A stretch of DNA of 42,234 nt from Myxococcales bacterium (GCA_025350815.1 JANXXE010000200.1:1-42234); one strand, 5' to 3'; shown: positions 15,685-24,584, numbered from the stretch's first letter. Numbers and translations: made by a program. The notes: generated by a model not told the origin, from the letters alone.

Positions 15685-17262
15685 TCAGAACAGGGCCGTC
15701 AGGGTCAAGCTGAAGGCCTGGCCACGCTGCCGATACGTGCCTGCAGCGGTCGGCCGGGCGGCCCCAGCGAGGCGCGTGCGACACGCCGGGGATTCGAGAT
15801 TCCCGCCCGCCTGCTGGCACGCCGTCGCCGCGGCCGGGTCGAAGACCGAAGGGTTCGCGTCGAGGGCGGGCATCAAGGTCAGCGCGTACCCGGCGGCAAG
15901 AAGAAACGTCGAGCCCACGCGCAGCTGCGCCGCGAGCGCCGGTTCGATCTTGAAGCCGTCGACGGCACCCGGGTTCAGCGCCTGGGCGGGCACGGCCGAC
16001 GTCTCTGCGCGCAGCGTGGCCGCCAGGCGCAGACGGGGCAAGACGGCGACCGTCGCGCGCGCGCGCAGGTCAAGCGTGTCGCGAAAGCCGCGGTACAAAG
16101 TGATCTGGTCGGGCAATCCCGCGGGCCGCAGGCCGTCGGTCGCGGGGCCCACCACGCGCAAGAAGATCCTGTCGTGGCGCGACCAGGTCATCCAGCGCGC
16201 GATGCCTGTCAGTTCCACGCGCGGGGTCACGTGCGAGGTGACGCCCACCGTGAACACATCGGGCAGTCGGTAGGACAGATGACCGAACACGCATTCGCCC
16301 GGCTGGTTCACCGGGCACAGTGGACCGCGGGCGCTGTCACGCGGCGGGCGCAGGACGGACGTCTGGCGCGCGTCGATCTCGACCGACCCGCCGCCGTTAC
16401 CAAAGGGGCGACTGGCGTAGGCGAGGCCAAATTCCCAGCGGTCGCGCCGGTAATGGATGCCGGCCCCCACTGTGAATGACGGTGACGACGACACAGGACC
16501 CAGGCCCGAAGCCACCTTGTAGCGCGCCGCCGCGGCAGGGTTTTCGACGCCGCACGGCTGGCCCCCGCAATCGGCCGCCAAACCCGCGGGGCCCGCATCG
16601 GCAGCGGTGTCCTCGTCGAACACGACCTGTCCGGCGGAGAACAAGAAACCCGGGGCGACACCGACGCGCAGATCGTTTCCGATGCGGAAGGCCAGCGCCG
16701 GCACCAGCGCGACGTTGCGGATGTCGGCCTCCAGCAAGTGGAAGCGCGTGGCCTCCTGCGCGGCGGGATCGTCCGACACTTTCGTGCGTTGGGCGAACGG
16801 CATGTAGCTGGCCAGGGCGATCACGAAACGGCCGCCGAGGTCAGCGCCAATGCCCACGAAACTGCCGGGCCCCGGTGGCCAGTGCGCGGGTTGGTAGACG
16901 CCCCGTTCGGTGGCCGACGCGAAGCTGCGCGGGCCCCCTGGCTGGCCGGTGGCAGGATCGATGGCGGTCCGATCGATTGTCGTATTGACCAGGCGGCCAC
17001 CCGCGCTGACCATCGCCTGGTTGCCTTCGAGAAGACCGAGGGCCCCGGGGTTCCAGTACACGGCCGTGAGATCCCCGGTTGTGGGGCCACCCCATCCCAC
17101 GCCGCCCACCTGCGAATCGTCAAGCGGGCTGGCATCGACGCTGCGACTGAACGTGACCGACGCCGCCGTCCCCATGAGGAGGCCCAGCGCGGCGACCCAG
17201 AAGTGGTGGCCACGCGACGTCGGCGGGGACGGGGACGAGGACGACAAGCGGCGCGGCACCAA
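15685..17262 (-). CDS. FadL/OmpP1-like outer-membrane barrel protein
   Basis: 525 residues. An N-terminal export segment (FWVAALGLLMGTAASVTF) is followed by a sequence like the start of OmpP1/FadL proteins: VGWGGPTTGDLTAVYWNPGALG. The body alternates polar and hydrophobic residues in beta-strand style, and the chain ends in Phe (SLTLTALF), the usual signal for barrel assembly. FadL-type proteins move hydrophobic compounds across the outer membrane; the substrate here is unknown. Two Cys pairs (near CGGQPC, and CPVNQPGEC) suggest disulfide-stapled extracellular loops. The start is TTG at 17262, or GTG at 17259. It is preceded by a good promoter and followed 60 bp later by the M16 operon. Confidence 0.8.
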   Translation of the reverse strand: MVPRRLSSSSPSPPTSRGHHFWVAALGLLMGTAASVTFSRSVDASPLDDSQVGGVGWGGPTTGDLTAVYWNPGALGLLEGNQAMVSAGGRLVNTTIDRTAIDPATGQPGGPRSFASATERGVYQPAHWPPGPGSFVGIGADLGGRFVIALASYMPFAQRTKVSDDPAAQEATRFHLLEADIRNVALVPALAFRIGNDLRVGVAPGFLFSAGQVVFDEDTAADAGPAGLAADCGGQPCGVENPAAAARYKVASGLGPVSSSPSFTVGAGIHYRRDRWEFGLAYASRPFGNGGGSVEIDARQTSVLRPPRDSARGPLCPVNQPGECVFGHLSYRLPDVFTVGVTSHVTPRVELTGIARWMTWSRHDRIFLRVVGPATDGLRPAGLPDQITLYRGFRDTLDLRARATVAVLPRLRLAATLRAETSAVPAQALNPGAVDGFKIEPALAAQLRVGSTFLLAAGYALTLMPALDANPSVFDPAAATACQQAGGNLESPACRTRLAGAARPTAAGTYRQRGQAFSLTLTALF

Positions 17263-17271
17263 AGAGTTTCA

Positions 17272-17300
17272 GATGTAGCCCATCGGCGATGACCCGGCAA
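17272..17300 (-). promoter_or_regulatory. Predicted promoter of the outer-membrane barrel gene
   Basis: On the minus strand TTGCCG (17300-17295) is followed after 17 bp by TACATC (17277-17272). The -10 box ends 9 bp before the TTG start at 17262, so transcription should start within about 2-3 nt of the start codon. Confidence 0.4.
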
Positions 17301-17305
17301 TCTCC

Positions 17306-17335
17306 TTGACCCTATGATCGTGCGCCGGCTAACAT
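17306..17335 (+). promoter_or_regulatory. Predicted promoter of the HEAT lipoprotein gene
   Basis: TTGACC at 17306-17311, an 18-bp spacer, and TAACAT at 17330-17335. The ATG at 17346 lies 10 bp after the -10 box, and no Shine-Dalgarno is present, which fits a leaderless mRNA. The -35 box stands 5 bp from the -35 of the divergent promoter. Confidence 0.45.
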
Positions 17336-17345
17336 TCCCGCGGCC

Positions 17346-18650
17346 ATGAAACGGCTTACCCACGCCTTCCTTCCTTCCCTGGTCTGCGGTGTCCTTCTGG
17401 CAGGTGCCGGCTGCGACAGCGTCACCTCGGACCGCATCACGCAGTGGAAGACGACGGAGAAGGGGCCGGGCAAGCTGAAGGAGGCTCTCGCCAATCCGTC
17501 GGTCGCGCCCCCGTTGCGCGCGGAGGCGGCGGCGGCGTTGATCGACATCGGATCTTTCGACGACGTGGACGACACCATCGCCGCGATGGAGGCGACCGCC
17601 CGCCTGGAAATGATCAAGACCCTGGCGCCGCTGTACATCGCGGGCATGCAGGGCGCGTCGGGTGAGAAGGCGCGGGATGCGCGCGACGGCCTATTCAGCG
17701 TGCGGCGCTACCTGCCGGTGGATGAACAGAAGGGCCTGGACGCGGCGCTGATGCCGTCTGTTGAAAAGGATCTACGCGCCGGGCGTACCTCTGGTGGCCG
17801 CCATTCCATCGACCAGATCTTGATCGCCATCGGCGCACCGGCGGGACCTTTGCTGGTGAACCTGCTTCAGGATCCGGTGACGCCCTACGTGGCCATCGCT
17901 GACATCCTGGTGAAGGTCAACGACGCGGCCGCGCGCGAAAAGGGTGGCGCGGCGCTGGTCAAGCGCGCCGAGGGCATGAAGGACGTTCCCCTGGCGATGT
18001 TTCGCGCGCTGGGCCTGCTGGGCGGCAGCGCGGCCAACGGATTTTTGGTCGCCAAAATGAAGAAGGGTGCGCCCGCGCAGGCGGTGCTGGCGTCTCAGGC
18101 GCTGCAGCAGAACCGCGATCCATCACTGTTGCCTGTGGCGCTTGAGATTGCCGGTGATGCAAGCGTGGCCAAGGGGGTTCGCGACGAGGTCTTTGGGCTC
18201 ATCGAGGTGATCGGCGGCGTTGCCGCGCGCGACGGTTTGCTGAAGATCATTGCCACCGACCGCGAGGAGATCGTTCGTTATCGCGCCTACGAGGCGGCGC
18301 TGGTCGCGTTCAAGGCCGCGTCGATCTTGCCGGCGCTGGAGGCGTTTCCAGCCAAGGAATCGTACAAGCGGGACGACGTCGTGGATTTCCTGGTCAAGGA
18401 CATCCTGAAGATCGGAAAAAGTACGCGACCCTTGCTGTTGACTGCGCTGGTCTCGCCGGCGGCCCTCGCGCGGATGACGGGTGTCCTCGCGCTCGAATCG
18501 CTGGGCTCGACGGCCGATGCGGCTGCGCTTGCCAAGCTTGCGGGCGACAAGGGTACCGTGAAAGGCTTCCCGGCTGGGCAGACCGTCGGCAAAGAGGCGC
18601 TGCGAGTGGCGGCGTTACTGCAGAAAAAGGGCGGCGGCGCGACGCCCTGA
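17346..18650 (+). CDS. HEAT-repeat lipoprotein
   Basis: 434 residues. The signal ends in VLLAGAGC, a canonical lipobox with Cys23. The rest is built of helical repeats of HEAT type: LRAEAAAALIDIGSFDDVDDT, GVRDEVFGLIEVIGGVAARDGL, and ARMTGVLALESLGSTADAAAL near the end. No catalytic motif is visible. It is probably a periplasmic scaffold. It is the first gene of a rightward set that continues with the FHA protein 13 bp later. Confidence 0.8.
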   Translation: MKRLTHAFLPSLVCGVLLAGAGCDSVTSDRITQWKTTEKGPGKLKEALANPSVAPPLRAEAAAALIDIGSFDDVDDTIAAMEATARLEMIKTLAPLYIAGMQGASGEKARDARDGLFSVRRYLPVDEQKGLDAALMPSVEKDLRAGRTSGGRHSIDQILIAIGAPAGPLLVNLLQDPVTPYVAIADILVKVNDAAAREKGGAALVKRAEGMKDVPLAMFRALGLLGGSAANGFLVAKMKKGAPAQAVLASQALQQNRDPSLLPVALEIAGDASVAKGVRDEVFGLIEVIGGVAARDGLLKIIATDREEIVRYRAYEAALVAFKAASILPALEAFPAKESYKRDDVVDFLVKDILKIGKSTRPLLLTALVSPAALARMTGVLALESLGSTADAAALAKLAGDKGTVKGFPAGQTVGKEALRVAALLQKKGGGATP

Positions 18651-18663
18651 GGAGCCACATTTC

Positions 18664-19299
18664 ATGGCAGCTGAGCTGAACAAGAAGACGCTGCGGCATT
18701 TTTACTGCCGCGACACCCTGTGGCAGAGCTTCGAACGGATGTCGGAGGATCTGGATCGTGGGATCGACGACCTCGTCAATGAGGCCATGCGTTTGCTGGC
18801 CCGCGAAAAGGGTTATGTCGCGGCCGAGGGTGACGGGCGTCCGCCGTCCAATATGAAGAACCAGCCCGTGCGCGTGGCCCCGCCGGCCCCGCCGCCGCCC
18901 CCGGTCGCGGCGCCCCCCTTGCCGCCACCGCGGGCAACCACTGCCGGGCGTCCGGCCGTCGGTGGGGTGACGCAGGGCCGGCCGCCATCTGTCGAGCACC
19001 TGCCGGTGGACCGACCCGCGGGGGCGCTGTACCTGACGTTCCAGAATCAGAAGTACCTCATCGACAAGGATCAATTCATCATTGGGCGCGGTTCCAAGTC
19101 GTCCGACTTGCCCATCCGCGACGGGAACATCTCGCGCAAGCATGCGGCGGTGGTTCGCCGCAACGGGGCGTACTTCATCAAAGATCTCGGTTCGACGAAC
19201 GGCATCGATTTCAACGGCGCACGAGTCGACAACAAGCGGATTGAAGAGGGCGACGTCTTTTCGATCTGCGAATACCAGCTGAAGTTTTCGTATCACTGA
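18664..19299 (+). CDS. FHA-domain protein with helical N-terminus
   Basis: 211 residues. The first 50 (HFYCRDTLWQSFERMSEDL, then LVNEAMRLLAREKGY) look like the ribbon-helix-helix-like module often found before FHA domains in Myxococcota. Residues 60-115 are a Pro-rich linker. The FHA domain spans about 120-211 and keeps its phosphothreonine-binding residues: G141-R142, S157-R-K-H160, and S177-T-N-G180. It should bind Thr-phosphorylated partners of Ser/Thr kinases, none of which is encoded here. TGAGGAG lies upstream of the ATG and includes the stop of the previous gene. Its stop codon lies within the open frame that continues into recG. Confidence 0.88.
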   Translation: MAAELNKKTLRHFYCRDTLWQSFERMSEDLDRGIDDLVNEAMRLLAREKGYVAAEGDGRPPSNMKNQPVRVAPPAPPPPPVAAPPLPPPRATTAGRPAVGGVTQGRPPSVEHLPVDRPAGALYLTFQNQKYLIDKDQFIIGRGSKSSDLPIRDGNISRKHAAVVRRNGAYFIKDLGSTNGIDFNGARVDNKRIEEGDVFSICEYQLKFSYH

Positions 19300-19339
19300 G
19301 CTCGGCGACCCACTTGCGGATCTGCCTGGCGCAGGCCCG

Positions 19340-21436
19340 GTGACGACTGCGCGGCTGGCGGCGCAGGGCATCCGCACCCTCGGTGATTTGCTGATGTTCC
19401 TTCCGCGCGGCTACGACGACCAGCGTCGGGTCTATGCGTTGTCCGCCCTCGCCGCGGTGCCGGAAGGAACCACGGTGGTCGTCAGGGGAACAGTGCGGCG
19501 TGTACACGTATTTCCACACCGGTTGATGGATGTTCACCTCGAACAAGACGGCGCGTCCCTGCGCGCGCGCTGGTTTCGCCCCGGCCGCGGCATGTCGAAG
19601 GCGTATCCAAAAGGTGGCGAGGTCGCGCTGGCCGGCGCCGTGCGGTGGGGGACCGATGGCGGCGCAGAGCTTGTCCATCCCACGAACGTCACGTCCCAGC
19701 TGGCGAACAGCAACGGCGGGCTGGGGATTCGGCCCCGCTACCCGAAGGTGCAAGGAGTGCCCGGGCGAACGGTGGAAAAGCTGGTCGCAGCGTCGCTGGA
19801 TCGCTGCATCGTGGACGTCGTCGATCCATTGCCGGCCGTCTTGCGGCATCGACTGAAGCTGGCGGAACTGTCGAAGGCGCTGACTTCCGTCCACAGACCC
19901 GCATCGTCGCTGGACGAGGCGGCCTTGAACACGCTGGCATCGGGGCAGTCCGAGGCGCACAGGCGGCTGGCGTTCGACGAGGCCTTTGTGGTGCAACTGG
20001 CGCTGCGTCGCGCGCGGAATCGCACGCGGACGGATTCGGCGCGACCCTGCCGGGCGGTGGCGGCGGCGGTCCTGTCCGAGCTGCGTGCCCAGTTGCCCTT
20101 TGTGCTGACGGGCGCGCAGGGGCTGGCCATCGCCGCCATCTTCGCCGATCTGTCCCGGCCTTTTCCCATGCAGCGGCTGCTACAGGGTGACGTCGGCAGC
20201 GGAAAGACCGCCGTGGCCTTGGCGGCGTCAGCGCTGGTCGCGCGATCGGGATGCCAGGTCCTGCTCATGGCACCGACCGAGATCCTGGCTGAACAGCACG
20301 CCGCGGTCTTCACGGCCCTGGGCGCGGGCCTGGGCCTGCGGGTGGGCCTTCTGACGGGATCGCTGAAGCCCGCGCAACGCCAGGCGGTTCTTGCCCGCGC
20401 GGCGACGGGCGATCTGGATGTCCTCATCGGAACGCACGCCTTGCTCGACGGCCGGGTGATATTGCCCGCCCTGGCGCTGGCCATCGTGGACGAGCAGCAG
20501 CGTTTCGGCGTCAGACAGCGTGCGCGCCTGGGCCGGACGGCCGACTTGGGCTCGCCGGCGACGGCGAATGCTGGAATACTGCCGCACCTTTTGGTGTTGA
20601 GTGCGACGCCTATCCCGCGGACCCTGGCATTGACCCTCTACGGCGATCTCGATCTGACAACCCTGGACGAACTGCCGCCGGGGCGGACGCCTGTTGTCAC
20701 CACCGTGTGCGTGGGCGACGACCAGCAGGCTCGCGCGTATGCCGCCGTGGCCCAGGCGGTCGCAGCGGGGCGGCAGGCCTTCATCGTCTGCCCCACCGTG
20801 GGCACGGGCGCTGGGCCGGGGTCGTCGATAAGCGTGAATACGCACGCCGCCCGGTTGAGTCGATCCGGCATCCTCAAGTCGGCCCGCATCGGCGTCGTCC
20901 ACGGGCAGCTCGACCGCGGCGCGCAGGAACGCGTGCTGGGCGCGTTTCGCGCCGGCAGCCTGGACATACTGGTGGCCACGACGGTCATCGAGGTCGGTCT
21001 GGATGTGCCGCGCGCGTCCGTGATGGTGGTGGAAGACGCCGAACGCTTCGGCCTGGCCCAGTTGCACCAGCTGCGCGGGCGGGTGGGGCGGGGCACCGAG
21101 ACCGGGTCGTGCTGGCTGTGCACTTGTAGCGCCGCGCCCGAGGCCGGCGACCGCCTGCGCGTTTTGGCTGCCACCACCGACGGTTTTCGCATCGCCGAGG
21201 AGGATTTGCGTCTGCGCGGGCCGGGGGACATCCACGGGGCCGAGCAGTCGGGCGCGCCCCGCTTTCGCTTCGGCGATTTCGCCGGCCACGTCGCGCTGCT
21301 GGATGCGGCGCGCGTCGAGGCGGAACGCCTGCTGTCCGTGGACCCGGAACTTTCTTCGCCGATCCATCAGGCCCTGCGCCGGGCGGTCGATGCGCGCTGG
21401 GCCGAGCGCCCGGTCTTCGCCGAGGAGGCCGGGTGA
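19340..21436 (+). CDS. recG: ATP-dependent DNA helicase RecG
   Basis: 698 residues from the GTG at 19340. RecG remodels stalled replication forks and branched DNA. Seen in order: the wedge region, GDVGSGKT at 283-290 (Walker A), motif Ia MAPTEILAEQH, motif II D384EQQRFG, motif III LSATPIPRTLAL, motif IV/V TTVIEVGLDVPRA, and motif VI QLHQLRGRVGRG. Motif II has Gln where most RecG proteins have His (DEQH). The same frame remains open upstream to 19283 and encodes DPLADLPGAGP, the conserved start of the RecG wedge, so the true N-terminus probably lies upstream at a non-standard codon (ATC 19292 or CTG 19322). It overlaps the next gene by 4 bp (GTGA). Confidence 0.95.
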   Translation: MTTARLAAQGIRTLGDLLMFLPRGYDDQRRVYALSALAAVPEGTTVVVRGTVRRVHVFPHRLMDVHLEQDGASLRARWFRPGRGMSKAYPKGGEVALAGAVRWGTDGGAELVHPTNVTSQLANSNGGLGIRPRYPKVQGVPGRTVEKLVAASLDRCIVDVVDPLPAVLRHRLKLAELSKALTSVHRPASSLDEAALNTLASGQSEAHRRLAFDEAFVVQLALRRARNRTRTDSARPCRAVAAAVLSELRAQLPFVLTGAQGLAIAAIFADLSRPFPMQRLLQGDVGSGKTAVALAASALVARSGCQVLLMAPTEILAEQHAAVFTALGAGLGLRVGLLTGSLKPAQRQAVLARAATGDLDVLIGTHALLDGRVILPALALAIVDEQQRFGVRQRARLGRTADLGSPATANAGILPHLLVLSATPIPRTLALTLYGDLDLTTLDELPPGRTPVVTTVCVGDDQQARAYAAVAQAVAAGRQAFIVCPTVGTGAGPGSSISVNTHAARLSRSGILKSARIGVVHGQLDRGAQERVLGAFRAGSLDILVATTVIEVGLDVPRASVMVVEDAERFGLAQLHQLRGRVGRGTETGSCWLCTCSAAPEAGDRLRVLAATTDGFRIAEEDLRLRGPGDIHGAEQSGAPRFRFGDFAGHVALLDAARVEAERLLSVDPELSSPIHQALRRAVDARWAERPVFAEEAG

Positions 21437-24249
21437 CCGACGGCGTCGCCACTTCGGGGTCGGGCTCCCCGTGGGCCGGTCCCCTCGCAGGGCTCGCAGG
21501 CGGGCTTATCTGTGGCGCCGTTGACGGCCTGTCAACGCTAAGTGCAAGGATCCCCGGCCTCGGGGGCACGCGGTCGGTCTGGTTCCTTGTACTTTGCATG
21601 GCTCTTGGGGGCGCGGCCGGCTTGCTGTTCGCCCTCGTCGCAGCCGTTGTCGCGGCCGCTGCGAAAGGGATCATCCGTCGTTCGGGCGGCAACACGACCT
21701 TCGACCGAGTCGGCGCGGCGGTGACCGTCATCCTGGCGGCGCCCCTCGTCACCTATGATTCCTTTGCTTTGTTCACGGGCGCGCAGGCCGCGCGCGTCCC
21801 GGGCCATCACATCCTGTCGGTTGTCCTGGCGTTGGGCGGCGCGGTCTTGCTGGCGCAGATGGGCGGCCGCGTCGGGCCAGCTGTCGCGCGCCTGCGACAA
21901 GCTCGCGGGTCGTGGTGGGTCGCGGTGACGGTGGTATCTGTGGCGACGCTACTTGCGGGCACTGCCTACTGGGCGAATCGCGCTGTGCTGCCGCGCTTGT
22001 ATCCGTGGTTTCACCTGACCTTGTCCCTGGCATTCGTGGCCCTGTGCGTGCTGGCCGTGCGCCTCGCGCGCTGGCAGCGACCCACAGGTCGCTGGGAGGC
22101 GCCGTTGGTGTTTGGATTGTTCGCGGTGACGGGCGCGTTGTTGGGTCTGTCGTTGCCGCGGATGCAGGCCAGTCAAAGTTTGCGTTTCGCTCTGCACGAG
22201 AAAACGGTTATCAGCAGCATGGTGCTCAAAGCCGTCCCGCTGGTCACCGGACGGCGGGTTGGCCGTGATTTCGAACGTCGGTCGCTGGCGCCGCTGCTGG
22301 CGCCGCTGCGCGAGGGTCCCCACAGGCCGCACGCCGATGTTGTGCTGGTGACGATCGATGCCGTGCGCGCGGATCACGTTGGGGCCTACGGCTATGGGCG
22401 CGCGACCACGCCGAACATCGACGCGCTGGCAAAACGAGGTGTCCGTTTCGAACGGGTCTACGCGCAGGCGCCGCACACATCGTTTTCTGTCGCGTCGATG
22501 CTGACCGGAAAGTACTACCCGACCATTGCGCGTTTGGCGCCGGGCGATGCCCACGATCCCGTTGCCGAGGTGCTGCGCCAGTACGGCTGGAAGACCGCGG
22601 CTTTCTACCCGCCGGCTGTGTTCTTCGTGGACGCAAACAAGCTACGCGCCTACCAGGACAACAATTTTCGTTTCGAGTACGTGAAGGTCGAGTTCCTCGA
22701 CGCCAACAAAAGACTGGATCAGATCTCCACCTTCCTCGACCAGGAGAAGCCCGAGCGCCTGTTCCTGTGGCTGCACCTGTTCGAGCCGCACGAGCCCTAC
22801 GACCAGCGCGACGGCTTCGCGTTCGGAAAAACGGACATGGATCGCTACGACAGTGAGATCGCCTATGCGGATGCCGCCGTGGGCCGCTTACTGGCCTACC
22901 TGCAGCGCAAGCGTCCGGGCGCGATCGTCATCCTGGCCGCCGATCACGGCGAGGCCTTCGACGAACACAAACGCCGCTATCACGGCACAGAGCTGTACGA
23001 AGAACAGCTAAGGATTCCACTGGTCATTGCCGTGCCGGGCGTGCCGCCCCACGTGATCAGCAACCCCGTCGAATTGCTGGATGTCGCACCGACAGTCCTG
23101 GGACTGCTCGATATTCCAATTCCGGTACGCATGCGCGGGACGGATCTGGGTCCGTGGCTGGCCTCGCCGCCCGCCCCCGAGGATCGACTGCCCCCGGCCT
23201 TTGCCGAGGTCGAGGACAAACGCATGGTGGCCTGGCGCCGCGAAAAACTGATCTGCGAGCTGAACTGGGGTTATTGCGCGTATTACGATCTGACGGCCGA
23301 TCCGGGCGAGGAAACGAACCTGGCGGACGCGCGGCCGGATCGCGTCGTGGCCTTGCGCCAGATGCTGGATGTGTGGCTTGACGATCACAGCCGCTATGAG
23401 CCGCAATTGCTGCGCGGGCAGGCGAATCCCGAGGGGGGCACGGTCCCCAAACCGATCGAGCGCGGGCGCCTGGGCGATCTGGGATCGGTGATGGACTTGG
23501 CCGCGATGCTGGATTCGGCGCAGCCGCTGCCGGTACGACGGGAGGCGGCGCGCCTGCTGGCGACAACCTTGCCGCCACGCAAGGAAACGCGGGATCTGAT
23601 CGAACGGGCGCTCGGCAACGCAGACGTCGATATCGCCGACTGGGCGGCTGTCGCGGCCGGCCGCCTGGGCGTGGTCCGGGCTGTTGAAAGGTTGCGGGCG
23701 GTACTGTCCCAGCCCGCGTCGGATGATCGCGCCCGGGATCTGCATGTTCAGGCCGCTTTCGCCCTGACCTATGTCGGCGACGGACAGGGGGTGCCGGTAC
23801 TGGCCGATGCACTGGACGCCTGCGAGAACGTGCGCCTGTGCCGGGACATCATCGTCCGCCTGGGGACCGTGCGGGACAAACGCGCTGTACCGGCCCTGCT
23901 CAAGCATCTGTCCGAGGTGCTGACCCGGCGGGAGATCGTGGTGGCCTTGGGCGAAATCGCGGATCCCGTCGTCGTCCCGACGTTGGTCGAACACTTGCTG
24001 GGCGACGAATACGTTCCGGTGCGCGAGGAGGCGGCGCGCGCCCTTGGCAAGATAGGCGGCGACGCGGCGCTGGCCGGGTTGAAGGACGCTTTGTCGCACG
24101 AGCACGAGGCCCCGGTGCTGTCGGCCGTGCGCGCGGCCGTTGTATCCCTGCGCCAGGCGAAGGCAGCGGCCGATGCTACGCGGCCGCAGTCGAGGCCAGC
24201 AGCCACGCCAGGTAGGGCGCATTCCCTTCGGTCGGCGCCAGGCCGATGA
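21433..24249 (+). CDS. Membrane-anchored sulfatase/phosphotransferase-fold protein with HEAT repeats
   Basis: 938 residues in three parts. Residues 15-270 hold about six or seven membrane spans. Residues 300-630 form an alkaline-phosphatase-superfamily domain of the sulfatase type: TID309AVRADHVGAYGYGRATTPN, and AAD504H505GEAFDEH for the metals. Where sulfatases carry Cys or Ser for formylglycine (C-x-P-S-R), this protein has T349-S-F-S-V before ASMLTG. A Thr nucleophile is what LtaS and EptA phosphotransferases use. Residues 690-910 contain HEAT repeats such as REEAARALGKIGGDAALAGL. It may transfer or hydrolyse a phospho- or sulfo-group on an envelope substrate. The last 74 bp are antisense to cutA. 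Confidence 0.85.
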   Translation: MTDGVATSGSGSPWAGPLAGLAGGLICGAVDGLSTLSARIPGLGGTRSVWFLVLCMALGGAAGLLFALVAAVVAAAAKGIIRRSGGNTTFDRVGAAVTVILAAPLVTYDSFALFTGAQAARVPGHHILSVVLALGGAVLLAQMGGRVGPAVARLRQARGSWWVAVTVVSVATLLAGTAYWANRAVLPRLYPWFHLTLSLAFVALCVLAVRLARWQRPTGRWEAPLVFGLFAVTGALLGLSLPRMQASQSLRFALHEKTVISSMVLKAVPLVTGRRVGRDFERRSLAPLLAPLREGPHRPHADVVLVTIDAVRADHVGAYGYGRATTPNIDALAKRGVRFERVYAQAPHTSFSVASMLTGKYYPTIARLAPGDAHDPVAEVLRQYGWKTAAFYPPAVFFVDANKLRAYQDNNFRFEYVKVEFLDANKRLDQISTFLDQEKPERLFLWLHLFEPHEPYDQRDGFAFGKTDMDRYDSEIAYADAAVGRLLAYLQRKRPGAIVILAADHGEAFDEHKRRYHGTELYEEQLRIPLVIAVPGVPPHVISNPVELLDVAPTVLGLLDIPIPVRMRGTDLGPWLASPPAPEDRLPPAFAEVEDKRMVAWRREKLICELNWGYCAYYDLTADPGEETNLADARPDRVVALRQMLDVWLDDHSRYEPQLLRGQANPEGGTVPKPIERGRLGDLGSVMDLAAMLDSAQPLPVRREAARLLATTLPPRKETRDLIERALGNADVDIADWAAVAAGRLGVVRAVERLRAVLSQPASDDRARDLHVQAAFALTYVGDGQGVPVLADALDACENVRLCRDIIVRLGTVRDKRAVPALLKHLSEVLTRREIVVALGEIADPVVVPTLVEHLLGDEYVPVREEAARALGKIGGDAALAGLKDALSHEHEAPVLSAVRAAVVSLRQAKAAADATRPQSRPAATPGRAHSLRSAPGR

Positions 24250-24523
24250 TTTCCGGCACCTGATAGGGATGCAGCGCCGTGATGCGGTCCCGCAGACGGC
24301 CGAACAGCGTCCGGCGCGTCTTGATGACGCACAGGCTTTCGGTCTCGTCGCACACCTTGCCTTCGAAGATGTAGACGGACCGCGCCGCCGGGACGATGTT
24401 GACGCACGCCGCGAGGCCGTCGTTCACCAGGCTGTGTGCGATGCGCGCGGCCACCTCTGCGTCGGGCGCCGTCATGAGGACAATCAGGACATCTTCAGGC
24501 GAAGGCGTCTGGGGCTGTACCAT
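24176..24523 (-). CDS. cutA: CutA1-family divalent-cation tolerance protein
   Basis: 115 residues, the normal size for this small trimeric PII-like protein. Typical segments are VLIVLMTAPDAEVAARIAHSLV at the start, LAACVNIVPAARSVYIFEGKVCDETES in the middle, and HPYQVPEIIGL near the end. CutA has been linked to copper tolerance, but its biochemical role is unsettled. It converges on the sulfatase-fold gene and overlaps its 3' end. A TAGATT box ends 8 bp before the ATG on the minus strand, with no clear -35. Confidence 0.93.
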   Translation of the reverse strand: MVQPQTPSPEDVLIVLMTAPDAEVAARIAHSLVNDGLAACVNIVPAARSVYIFEGKVCDETESLCVIKTRRTLFGRLRDRITALHPYQVPEIIGLAPTEGNAPYLAWLLASTAAA

Positions 24524-24545
24524 GGCATCGCAATCTAGCCGACGG

Positions 24546-24575
24546 TTGACGCCAAAGGGACCGGTTTAGTAGAAG
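24546..24575 (+). promoter_or_regulatory. Predicted promoter of the aspartokinase gene
   Basis: TTGACG at 24546-24551, an 18-bp spacer and TAGAAG at 24570-24575, with the GTG at 24585 starting 9 bp later. The AGAAGG at 24571-24576 could instead serve as a Shine-Dalgarno for the same GTG, so the two readings compete. Confidence 0.35.
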
Positions 24576-24584
24576 GTGCGCGCA

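Noticed and set aside
14428-16479. A 683-codon plus-strand open frame across the M16 and barrel genes
   Set aside because: It lies antisense to the well-supported M16 peptidase and barrel protein, and its composition is the mirror image of those genes.
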